This document shows, piece after piece, positions 1 through 6,003 of a DNA stretch of 7,997 nucleotides (position 1 is the first letter of the stretch; each line of letters begins with the position of its first letter). Source of the DNA: Gammaproteobacteria bacterium (GTDB lineage: Bacteria > Pseudomonadota > Gammaproteobacteria > UBA9214); NCBI GenBank assembly GCA_030635865.1, contig DAOVYA010000058.1:1-7997 (forward strand), read 5' to 3'. A program made the position numbers and the translations under genes. The notes beneath the pieces are model-generated. The model did no database searches and was not told where the DNA came from. It worked only from the letters and a program-made list of their open reading frames with translations.

Positions 1-309
1 GAAGAATCCCTGGTGCTGAACCCTGACGATGAATTCTTCCCTTCGCCTCTGCGCCAGGATGATCGCCCAATGGATGGCATCTACCATGCAACCTTCGTCA
101 GCGCACGCATGCACTGGGCCATGTCACGCCTGCTCGAATCCGGGCAACTGGATACACAGGACCATAAAACTGCCGAGCAGGCCCGTCTTGAAGACCAGGT
201 GAATTTTTATGACGGCCACAAGACAGTTGCCGCCCATGCGCAATTAACAGAAACCGGGAAACAGGTTATGGCAGGGGCAAAGGCGTATATGGATGCCGCC
301 TGTATCTGA
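1..309 (+). CDS. C-terminal part of an HExxH-type putative peptide beta-hydroxylase / peptide-modification protein (5' end outside window)
   Basis: The reading frame is open from the first base (E-E-S-L-V-L-N-P...), so this is the end of a longer gene; the GTG at 13 is probably an internal valine. The visible part carries a motif of the form SPLRQDDRPMDGIYHATFV, which matches my memory of the conserved 'PWRxDPRPxxGxLHgxy' block that follows the HExxH site in the HEXXH-motif putative peptide-modification family, now described as alpha-ketoglutarate-dependent HExxH-type peptide beta-hydroxylases. A second family-like feature is near the end: an 'A-x-LTExGKxVM' segment resembling the usual C-terminal 'LTpxGral'. 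The HExxH metal site itself would lie upstream and cannot be checked. Members often sit in RiPP (modified peptide) loci, but no precursor peptide is visible downstream. The gene ends at TGA 307-309 with no clear terminator after it. The family assignment is an inference from short motifs. Confidence 0.5.
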   Translation, partial: EESLVLNPDDEFFPSPLRQDDRPMDGIYHATFVSARMHWAMSRLLESGQLDTQDHKTAEQARLEDQVNFYDGHKTVAAHAQLTETGKQVMAGAKAYMDAACI

Positions 310-490
310 CTGAATGGGGCATCGTAGACTCGCCTGCCAGGCCATCAATACAAAATCACGACAGTACGTATTTTTCAGGCCCAGTTGAAGTGCCTGCCCG
401 GAGAGACAGGCTACCCACAATTGTCACCGGCGCCACCCCCCCAGAAAGGAAATTCCTTCATTAAATACAAATACTTACCCTGTATCGGGC

Positions 491-518
491 TTAAGTTCAA
501 CGGGTTTCCGGCCGATAA
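491..518 (+). promoter_or_regulatory. Sigma-28 (FliA-type) promoter for the pseudopilin / c-di-GMP operon
   Basis: The -10 element at 511-518 is GCCGATAA, identical to the sigma-28 consensus. The -35 element at 491-498 is TTAAGTTC, six of eight matches to TAAAGTTT, with a 12-bp spacer (one longer than the enteric 11). Alternatively TAAG at 492-495 can be read with the standard 15 bp to the -10. Transcription would begin near 525, about 49 bases before the pilin ATG. The rest of 310-573 shows no gene. It holds a small palindrome (AAGGAA-A-TTCCTT, 446-458) and a direct repeat described separately. I saw no riboswitch-like structure there. Confidence 0.7.
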
Positions 519-561
519 GGTATTTGGATAACTGAATTTTCAGGGGAAACGGGCTTCCGGC
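499..561 (+). repeat. Direct repeat flanking the sigma-28 start region
   Basis: AACGGGTTTCCGGC at 499-512 recurs as AACGGGCTTCCGGC at 548-561, one mismatch in 14 bases, offset 49 bp. The first copy fills the spacer of the sigma-28 promoter and the second lies in the predicted 5' leader. It could be a pair of regulator half-sites or chance; no protein that binds it can be named. Confidence 0.35.
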
Positions 562-573
562 TCACCAATACAG

Positions 574-1125
574 ATGTATACCGAAGCACCACATCAGACT
601 GGCAGGGGCAATACGGCACACAGCCATGTGCGCGATCGCGCTGGTCGCATCACTGCGAGGCAAACACGGACATCCCTGCAGGCCGGTTTCCAGCTGGTAG
701 AAGTGTGTATCGCACTCATGATCATGGCAGTCGTCGGTGCCATCGCGATCCCCTCATATTCAGGCTATCGCGAGAGGGTTGATTGCGCCACTGCTAAAAT
801 CGATATCCTGGTTATTGTCCAGGCCATCAAGGAGTTTTATCTCGAAAACAGGGGCTACCCGGATAGTCTCGATGACATTGGAATGGGCGGGATGCCTGAC
901 CCCTGGGGGAATGCCTACCGGTACCTGAGGATAGACGGGGCCGGCCTGGAGGGTATGCACGAGGTGCGCAAGGATAAAAACCTCAACCCCGTCAACTCCG
1001 ACTATGATCTCTACAGCGCCGGCAAGGACGAGCAGACCAGACTGCCCTTTCCTCCCAGGGTAAGCCATGACGATATTGTGCGTGCCAGCAATGGAAGGTT
1101 TGTTGGCTATGCGGTCGACTTCTGA
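574..1125 (+). CDS. GspG-like (type II secretion major pseudopilin type) prepilin protein
   Basis: This is a predicted class-III-signal prepilin. A basic leader ends at G38, then mature F39 and the conserved E43 (GFQLVEV) begin a hydrophobic helix of about 20 residues ending near Y65. After prepilin peptidase cleavage it would be N-methylated and assembled from the inner membrane. The C-terminal half has GspG-type signatures: DPWGN at 109-113, a YDLYSAGKD loop at 144-152 matching the calcium-loop region of GspG (DxxSxGxDG), and DDI at 166-168. Oddities are Q at mature position 2 where T is usual, a cysteine (C45) inside the helix, and a 38-residue leader. An in-frame GTG at 628 would give a more typical 20-residue leader; neither start has a good Shine-Dalgarno sequence. 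No other secretion genes are nearby. The next gene starts 12 bp downstream, so the two are probably cotranscribed from the sigma-28 promoter. It may be a standalone or minor pseudopilin rather than part of a full type II system. Confidence 0.82.
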   Translation: MYTEAPHQTGRGNTAHSHVRDRAGRITARQTRTSLQAGFQLVEVCIALMIMAVVGAIAIPSYSGYRERVDCATAKIDILVIVQAIKEFYLENRGYPDSLDDIGMGGMPDPWGNAYRYLRIDGAGLEGMHEVRKDKNLNPVNSDYDLYSAGKDEQTRLPFPPRVSHDDIVRASNGRFVGYAVDF

Positions 1126-1137
1126 TGTGAACGTCCC

Positions 1138-4044
1138 GTGATGATTCATATCGACAGCAGTTTCATCCAGAGCAAATTCTCAAGACGTATTTTCCTGCTA
1201 TTTGTCTCGGCAACGGTACTCCCGGTACTGTTGATTGCATTGATTTCCTTTAATCACGTATCAAAACAGCTGCGCGCGCACAGCCATCAACAATCCCACC
1301 GGGTCAGCAAGGCCATTGGCATGGAGCTGATCCGCGGCCTGGAGCTTGCCAGCGAAGAACTCGGCGATATATCCCGGGATCTGCGCCCTGGCAACAATCC
1401 GGACAGTGACAAAATACTTCAGAACACACTCGCAAACCTGAAGCGGAATTCGGCCATCTCGGTTATTTCAGGCAGCGGTGTAATCACAGCACTTTTGAGA
1501 GAGACGGGTCAGGCACCGACATTGACCAATAAACAAAGGCGGCATCTCGGGCTCGGAAAAACAGTTGTACATCTCCGGAAAAATAAAATCGGGAGTATCG
1601 ATATCCTGATGTTGCGGCTGGCCGACCCGGAACACCCTGCACACGGAATCCTGTTCAGTCTCGTAGCCAATGAGCCTCTGCGGGAGGCAGGCAACCTGCT
1701 CCCGAATGACGCCAGGCTTGCTGTACTGACGCCATCAAACAGCGTGCTTTTCAGCGAACAGGTGGTACACCCAAGCCTGATTTCAGCCATCAGGCCACAG
1801 CTGGATACGGCGATTTCCGGTGAGTTCAGGTGGGGAGATGAACAGCAGGAGCAACTCGCAAGTTACTGGGCCGCCTTTACCGAGGGGGCCTTCACACTGC
1901 CCTACCTGGTTGTTGTCGTCAGCCAGGATGAAGCCGGCGTACTGGCGCCCACCATCGGGTTCAGAAGCATCTATGTGCCAGCACTGCTGCTGGCAATGCT
2001 GCTGGTATCATTTTTTGCTGCACAACAAATTCGCAAAAAAATCGCCCCGCTGGTAACCCTGCGCGATGCAACCCTGCGACTTGCCAATGGAGAGTTCGGC
2101 AACAAGGTCGAGATCACCAGTGACGACGAACTCGCTCAGCTGGGTGATGCCTTCAACTCAATGACGGATAAACTGGGACAACAGTTCACCAGCCTGTCTA
2201 CGATGGCAGACATCGACCGCCTGATACTGTCTTCGTTTGATGCCGGGTACATTGTGACCACCGTGCTGGGGCATGCCGGAAAACTTACCCCTTGTTCATT
2301 GGCAGCTATTATCGAACTTGATGAACACAAGACCGGGGAAGGCAAACTTTCAGTGCAATCAGGGGAAAACGGGGGCGAAGTATTTGAACGATACCTGCAA
2401 ATTTCCAGTACAGACATCCAGGTACTGCAAGATAATCCTGAACACCTGTTGATCAGGCATACCGAGAATTATCCGTCCTTCATGGAAACGCTTGCCCAGG
2501 AAGGCGTGACCACTTTTCTGCTGTTACCACTACTTATAAAGCAACGTATCGCGGCCGTCATCATTCTCGCATACCGCGACTGCCATTCTATACGCGATGA
2601 AGACAAGGACCAACTGCGCAAGTTTGCCGACCATGTTGCCGTGGCCCTGTCCAATGCAAGCTGGGAAGAAAAACTTTATCGCCGGGCACATTATGACCCT
2701 CTCACCAACCTGCCAAACCGGGTGCTGTTGCAGGACCGCCTTGGGCAGGCAATTGCGCGCGCCCGAAGAAACAAATCCCACGCGGCGGTAATCTTCATCG
2801 ACCTTGACCGCTTCAAGCTCATCAATGACTCAATGGGACACACTGAGGGCGACAAGCTGTTGAAAGCCATTGCCGATCTGTTATCAGACAGCGTCAGGAG
2901 CGTTGACACCGTGGTCCGCTTCGGCGGCGACGAATTTGTTATTGTGATTCCTGATATAGAACATACAAAAAATATTGTATCCGAACTTGGGTCGATTGCT
3001 GACAAGATTCTTGCGAACACGGGCAACAGGGTCGAACTTAAAAACAGGAAGATACATACCGGCATGAGCATCGGCATCGCCGTCTATCCTGAAGACGGGG
3101 AGACACCGGACGACCTGGTGAAAAATGCAGATACCGCCATGTATCACGCCAAGGAACAGGGCCGCGGCTGTTACAAATTCTACGCCCCGGAACTGAACGA
3201 AGACTCGCTGCATCGCGTGGCGATGGAACAGGAGCTGCACCAGGCCTTGCAAAACAGGGAGTTTTCGCTGGTCTATCAACCGAAAGTCGATTGCATGAGC
3301 GGCAGGTTGATAGCAGCAGAGGCCCTGATACGCTGGCATCACCCGGACAGGGGAATGGTGCCGCCCGCTGAGTTTATCAGTATTGCCGAGGATACCGGTC
3401 TTATCAGGGGAATCGGTGAATGGGTCTTATGGGAAGCCTGCCGCCAGTCGAAGGCCTGGCTGGATGCAGGTTTGCCACAGGTTCGCATTGCAATCAATGT
3501 ATCATCACTGCAGTTCCGCGAAGATGACATGGCCGGCAAGGTGGCAACTGCCCTGCAGACCTTCCAGCTTGCGTCGGATACAATCGAGCTGGAAGTCACT
3601 GAGAGCACCGTGATGGAAGATACCGAAGCATCGATCGGCAAGCTGCATGACCTGAATGATATGGGCGTTCATCTTGCAGTGGATGATTTCGGTACTGGCT
3701 ACTCTTCACTGAGTTATCTTAGAAAACTTCCCATTCATACACTCAAGATTGACCAATCCTTCACCCGGGATGTGGCGGAAGATGAAGATGCACGCGCTAT
3801 CGTATCAGCCACCATCATCCTCGCCCACAAGCTTGGACTGAAAGTGGTTGCAGAAGGCGTGGAGACCGAGGCCCAGAAGGAAATCCTGCAGAAGTGGCGA
3901 TGTGATGAGTTACAGGGCCACCTGATCAGCAAGCCGCTTACCGCGGACCGGTTCGCAGTACTGCTCAAAGCATCCAGCAACAGCAGAACACCCGGCAATC
4001 AAACCCATCCCAGTGCCGACAAGACCATGAATAGCGCACAATAG
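1138..4044 (+). CDS. Membrane-bound HAMP-GAF-GGDEF-EAL bifunctional diguanylate cyclase / c-di-GMP phosphodiesterase
   Basis: This 968-residue inner-membrane enzyme would make and/or degrade cyclic di-GMP. Domains in order: membrane segment about 18-38, periplasmic sensor region about 40-277 (no family recognised, possibly Cache-like), second membrane segment about 279-297, HAMP linker about 298-350, GAF-like domain about 355-510, GGDEF domain about 518-680, EAL domain about 700-950. The cyclase signature GGDEF is intact at 596-600, and an RSVD product-inhibition site (RxxD) sits exactly five residues before it at 587-590. The EAL signature is E728-A729-L730. The metal-binding DDFGTGYS begins at 849, and K870 and E906/E909 of EGVE are present, so phosphodiesterase activity is plausible. 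Start: GTG 1138 is followed directly by ATG 1141; either could be used, and no clear ribosome site separates them. It lies 12 bp after the pseudopilin gene, which suggests local c-di-GMP control of a surface fibre or of motility. Which activity dominates cannot be read from sequence. Confidence 0.93.
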   Translation: MMIHIDSSFIQSKFSRRIFLLFVSATVLPVLLIALISFNHVSKQLRAHSHQQSHRVSKAIGMELIRGLELASEELGDISRDLRPGNNPDSDKILQNTLANLKRNSAISVISGSGVITALLRETGQAPTLTNKQRRHLGLGKTVVHLRKNKIGSIDILMLRLADPEHPAHGILFSLVANEPLREAGNLLPNDARLAVLTPSNSVLFSEQVVHPSLISAIRPQLDTAISGEFRWGDEQQEQLASYWAAFTEGAFTLPYLVVVVSQDEAGVLAPTIGFRSIYVPALLLAMLLVSFFAAQQIRKKIAPLVTLRDATLRLANGEFGNKVEITSDDELAQLGDAFNSMTDKLGQQFTSLSTMADIDRLILSSFDAGYIVTTVLGHAGKLTPCSLAAIIELDEHKTGEGKLSVQSGENGGEVFERYLQISSTDIQVLQDNPEHLLIRHTENYPSFMETLAQEGVTTFLLLPLLIKQRIAAVIILAYRDCHSIRDEDKDQLRKFADHVAVALSNASWEEKLYRRAHYDPLTNLPNRVLLQDRLGQAIARARRNKSHAAVIFIDLDRFKLINDSMGHTEGDKLLKAIADLLSDSVRSVDTVVRFGGDEFVIVIPDIEHTKNIVSELGSIADKILANTGNRVELKNRKIHTGMSIGIAVYPEDGETPDDLVKNADTAMYHAKEQGRGCYKFYAPELNEDSLHRVAMEQELHQALQNREFSLVYQPKVDCMSGRLIAAEALIRWHHPDRGMVPPAEFISIAEDTGLIRGIGEWVLWEACRQSKAWLDAGLPQVRIAINVSSLQFREDDMAGKVATALQTFQLASDTIELEVTESTVMEDTEASIGKLHDLNDMGVHLAVDDFGTGYSSLSYLRKLPIHTLKIDQSFTRDVAEDEDARAIVSATIILAHKLGLKVVAEGVETEAQKEILQKWRCDELQGHLISKPLTADRFAVLLKASSNSRTPGNQTHPSADKTMNSAQ

Positions 4045-4114
4045 CAGCCAGCCATACAGCGACATGAATATTTGTTAGAGTAAGCCGTACCTACACAAAC
4101 GACTGAATCACCCC

Positions 4115-4663
4115 ATGAACCTCGATAGAGTAAACCCCGGACACAATGTTCCCGTCGAAATCAACGTCATTATTGAGATCCCGGCGCACAGCGACCCGGT
4201 CAAGTACGAGGTTGATAAAGAAACCGGGGCCATGTTCGTCGACCGGTTCATGGGCACCGCCATGCACTACCCGGCGAACTACGGTTACATCCCGCACTCA
4301 CTGTCCGAGGATGGCGATCCGCTCGATGTACTGGTGATTACGCCGGTCCCGCTGATCAGTGGCTCGGTGATTCGCTGCCGCCCGGTGTGCCTGCTGAACA
4401 TGACCGATGACTCTGGGCCTGACCCGAAAGTCATCGCGGGACCGCTGGATGAATTGAACAGCCTCTACCGGGATGTGCTGGGTTCTGGTGATCTGCCGCA
4501 ACAACTGCTGCAACAGATCACGCACTTCTACCAGCACTACAAGGACCTCGAAGAAAACAAGTGGGTAAAGATTGAAGGCTGGCAGGACCGCAATGCCGCC
4601 TGCGAGGAGATCCTGGCCAGCATCGAGCGCTTTAACCGGGCGCCGGTAAAGCCCAATTTCTAG
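4115..4663 (+). CDS. ppa: Inorganic pyrophosphatase, family I
   Basis: This soluble cytoplasmic enzyme hydrolyses pyrophosphate to two phosphates with Mg2+, pulling nucleic-acid and amino-acid activation reactions forward. At 182 residues it has the length of bacterial hexameric PPases. The signature DGDPLDV is at 66-72, with D66, D68 and D71 equivalent to E. coli D65, D67 and D70. Other catalytic positions are present: E21, K30, E32, R44, Y52, Y56, the [10 protein letters not shown] segment (equivalents of D97, D102 and K104; E98 is replaced by D), and YK in [11 protein letters not shown] chose the ATG giving MNLDRVNPG, which aligns with the E. coli start. The preceding 70 bp hold no convincing sigma-70 promoter or Shine-Dalgarno sequence. 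The gene stands alone between the c-di-GMP enzyme and a convergent merR gene. Identification is very secure. Confidence 0.97.
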   Translation: MNLDRVNPGHNVPVEINVIIEIPAHSDPVKYEVDKETGAMFVDRFMGTAMHYPANYGYIPHSLSEDGDPLDVLVITPVPLISGSVIRCRPVCLLNMTDDSGPDPKVIAGPLDELNSLYRDVLGSGDLPQQLLQQITHFYQHYKDLEENKWVKIEGWQDRNAACEEILASIERFNRAPVKPNF

Positions 4664-4691
4664 CGGATGCCCTCCACTTACCTATATTCCC

Positions 4692-4727
4692 GTTAGCTCC
4701 TTCTCCTGCCGGGGAGAGGGAGTTAAC
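4692..4727 (+). terminator. Long hairpin between convergent ppa and merR genes (terminator or REP-like element)
   Basis: Arms GTTAGCTCCTTCTCCT (4692-4707) and GGGAGAGGGAGTTAAC (4712-4727) pair over 16 positions, including three G-U wobbles in plus-strand RNA, around a GCCG loop at 4708-4711. There is no T-run on either side, so it is not a canonical rho-independent terminator. The CTCC...GGGGAGAGGG composition resembles dispersed REP-like hairpins seen between genes in many gammaproteobacteria. A role in ending or stabilising the ppa transcript is an inference. Confidence 0.55.
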
Positions 4728-4764
4728 GAGACAGCAGTGAGGCATTTAGCAAGCTATCTGATCG

Positions 4765-5187
4765 TTACGCCCCTGAGTACAAGGCATCAATGATCGGGCA
4801 GTCTTCAACCTTGTAGCGCCCGCCCTTGCAGCGCGCAGCCATTTCATTCAGCGCCTTCTGCAAACGCTTAAGGTCATCAATCTTTTCCTGCACCGCCCGC
4901 GCCTGCAGCATCGCCATTCCCCTGACCTCGCCACAGGTATGATCAGGCTCGTCCACAAAGCTCAACAATTCACCGACCTGCCCGATCGTAAACCCCAGTT
5001 CACGGCTGCGGCGGATAAATACCAGGCGCTTCTTCATGTCCAGTGAGTAGACCCGGTGGCCGCCTGCAGTGCGTGGCGGGTCCGGCATCAGCCCGGTCTT
5101 TTCGTAGTAACGTACTGTCTCGACCTTGCAGCCGCATGTCGCAGCAAGGTCACCAATGCCAAAAGCCGATTTCCCGGAAATAGTCAT
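4765..5187 (-). CDS. MerR-family metal-responsive regulator with mercury-type cysteine triad
   Basis: A 140-residue activator/repressor of the MerR family. The N-terminal winged helix-turn-helix covers about residues 8-75 (FGIGDLAA..., KVETVRYYEKTGLM, GGHRVY). A dimerisation helix follows at about 85-118, then a C-terminal metal loop. Cysteines C85, C120 and C130 correspond to C82, C117 and C126 of Tn501 MerR: the first interval is the same (35) and the second is one residue longer. The C-x9-CP-I-I ending matches MerR's C-x8-CPLI. This favours Hg(II) or a related soft thiophilic metal over Cu, Zn or Cd sensing, but it is an inference. The start ATG is preceded by AAGGGG about 8 bases upstream on the minus strand. 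It is transcribed divergently from a GDCCVxC gene across a MerR-type promoter and probably controls both. No merA or merT is in the window. Family certainty is high, metal specificity only moderate. Confidence 0.9.
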   Translation of the reverse strand: MTISGKSAFGIGDLAATCGCKVETVRYYEKTGLMPDPPRTAGGHRVYSLDMKKRLVFIRRSRELGFTIGQVGELLSFVDEPDHTCGEVRGMAMLQARAVQEKIDDLKRLQKALNEMAARCKGGRYKVEDCPIIDALYSGA

Positions 5188-5197
5188 GCCACACCCC

Positions 5198-5228
5198 TTG
5201 AACCTGTAGTAACTACAGGTTCTATACT
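5198..5228 (+). promoter_or_regulatory. MerR-type promoter with 19-bp spacer and perfect dyad operator
   Basis: The -35 TTGAAC (5198-5203) and -10 TATACT (5223-5228) are separated by 19 bp, the overlong spacer that MerR-family proteins correct by DNA distortion. Inside it is a perfect inverted repeat: AACCTGTAGT (5201-5210), central A5211, ACTACAGGTT (5212-5221). It directs transcription toward the GDCCVxC gene. The dyad sequence differs from the GTAC-N4-GTAC core of Tn501 merO as I recall it and looks more like operators of CadR/PbrR-type regulators. Confidence 0.9.
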
Positions 5229-5248
5229 AGCCCATATGTTCATAAAAT

Positions 5249-5252
5249 GGAG
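5249..5252 (+). promoter_or_regulatory. Ribosome-binding site deciding the GDCCVxC gene start
   Basis: GGAG lies 6 bases before ATG 5259, while the earlier in-frame ATG at 5247 has no Shine-Dalgarno sequence and would be only about 12 bases from the predicted transcription start. This supports 5259 as the start codon. Confidence 0.65.
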
Positions 5253-5258
5253 CAGAGC

Positions 5259-5471
5259 ATGGCAGAAATCGAACTGATCTCGGAACTGACCTGTCCGGAA
5301 TGCGGCCACAAGTCGATTGAGACGATGCCCATGGATAATTGCCGGTTTTACCATGAGTGCACTGCTTGTGATGCATTACTTAAACCCCTGCAAGGTGACT
5401 GCTGTGTATTTTGTTCCTATGGCACCGTCCCCTGCCCGCCGATTCAGAAAGCGCGGATGGCAGGAAAGTAA
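5259..5471 (+). CDS. Small cysteine-rich GDCCVxC-domain protein
   Basis: This 70-residue protein (74 if ATG 5247 is used) has nine cysteines: C12-x2-C15, C28, C34-x2-C37, C48-C49-x2-C52 and C59. The GDCCVFCSYGTVPCPPIQ segment (46-63) is the hallmark of the GDCCVxC family, in which some relatives carry selenocysteine at one of the paired positions. Here both are ordinary Cys codons. Two CxxC pairs plus CCxxC suggest a zinc-ribbon-like or metal-thiolate protein, probably cytoplasmic since there is no signal peptide or membrane segment. Its biochemical function is not established as far as I know. As I recall, relatives occur near mercury resistance genes, which agrees with the divergent MerR regulator and shared operator here. 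No partner gene follows in the same direction; the next gene is arsR, with its own promoter, about 170 bp on. Confidence 0.85.
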   Translation: MAEIELISELTCPECGHKSIETMPMDNCRFYHECTACDALLKPLQGDCCVFCSYGTVPCPPIQKARMAGK

Positions 5472-5595
5472 AGGTAGCGAGATCCATACATTAGAATGAA
5501 TTTCCCGCAAGGATCTGAAGTTTTGGGTTCGCTCAGCGCTGTGGAATAAAACTCAATAAAAACAAAATGATGGGTGCTTTCTGGCCCCTCATGCA

Positions 5596-5637
5596 ATATA
5601 TATGCTTGAACATATATATGGAATATCATATATTATG
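5596..5637 (+). promoter_or_regulatory. Tandem ArsR-type operator overlapping the ars operon promoter
   Basis: Three AT-rich half-sites are phased 16 bp apart: ATATATATG (5596-5604), spacer CTTGAA, CATATATATG (5611-5620), spacer GAATAT, CATATATTATG (5627-5637). The first and second arms form a 9-bp perfect inverted repeat. The second and third form a 7-bp one (ATATATG 5614-5620 / CATATAT 5627-5633), so the middle arm is shared by two dyads. A sigma-70 promoter is embedded: -35 TTGAAC (5606-5611), 17-bp spacer, -10 TATATT (5629-5634). A bound ArsR dimer on either dyad would block it. Start of transcription is expected near 5641, right at the arsR ATG. Confidence 0.72.
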
Positions 5638-5641
5638 TCTC

Positions 5642-5995
5642 ATGCACACCGATCCTGAACTCTTCTTTCAAATGCTGGCGGATACGACGCGGCTGCGCAT
5701 CTCGATGCTGCTGCAGCGCCATGGCGAACTCTGTGTCTGTGAACTAACCCATGCGCTGGAACAATCTCAGCCGAAGATCTCGCGCCATCTCGGTCAGATG
5801 CGCGAAGCGGAACTGGTACAGACCCGGCGTGCCGGCCGCTGGATGTACTACCGCCTGCATCCCGACTTGCAGGCGTGGATGCAGGCTGCACTGGGGTCCA
5901 CGCTCGACGGGGTGGCGGAACTGTCACCTTATAAGGAAGACGCGCAGTTGCTTGCCGGGATGCCGAACCGGCCGGGTGCGAGCTGCTGCGCCTGA
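5642..5995 (+). CDS. arsR: ArsR-family arsenical-responsive repressor
   Basis: A 117-residue winged helix-turn-helix repressor of the downstream arsenic genes. It opens with the typical LFFQMLADTTRLRI stretch. The metal-site helix contains ELCVCEL with C31-x-C33, the arrangement that binds As(III) in R773-type ArsR (C32/C34). The recognition helix follows (SQPKISRHLGQMREAELV, 42-59), then a beta wing (RRAGRWMYYRL, 62-72). The tail ends SCCA with vicinal C115-C116, recalling C-terminal cysteine pairs in methylarsenite-responsive ArsR proteins. I chose ATG 5642 because the ArsR fold begins here; an upstream in-frame ATG at 5567 would add 25 non-homologous residues encoded by the operator. No Shine-Dalgarno sequence precedes 5642, and the predicted promoter implies a leaderless message. 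arsI follows after 19 bp. Confidence 0.94.
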   Translation: MHTDPELFFQMLADTTRLRISMLLQRHGELCVCELTHALEQSQPKISRHLGQMREAELVQTRRAGRWMYYRLHPDLQAWMQAALGSTLDGVAELSPYKEDAQLLAGMPNRPGASCCA

Positions 5996-6003
5996 ACACT
6001 ACC

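Noticed and set aside
310..573. A c-di-GMP riboswitch upstream of the pilin/c-di-GMP operon
   Set aside because: The region was read with this in mind, but no conserved GEMM-like core or paired stems could be recognised, and most of it lies upstream of the predicted transcription start.
760..1149. 129-residue minus-strand frame opposite the pseudopilin gene
   Set aside because: It lacks recognisable motifs, and the plus-strand frame has clear prepilin and GspG signatures.
2884..3342. 152-residue minus-strand frame inside the GGDEF/EAL gene
   Set aside because: It is the antisense shadow of intact catalytic domains, with no motif or ribosome site of its own.
5480..5516. AGATCC/GGATCT inverted repeat after the GDCCVxC gene as a terminator
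   Set aside because: It has only six base pairs and a 25-base loop, and the TTTT that follows is not adjacent, so it is too weak to call.
5567..5641. Longer arsR start at ATG 5567 (or 5618)
   Set aside because: The added residues are encoded by the promoter/operator repeats and do not resemble the ArsR N-terminus.
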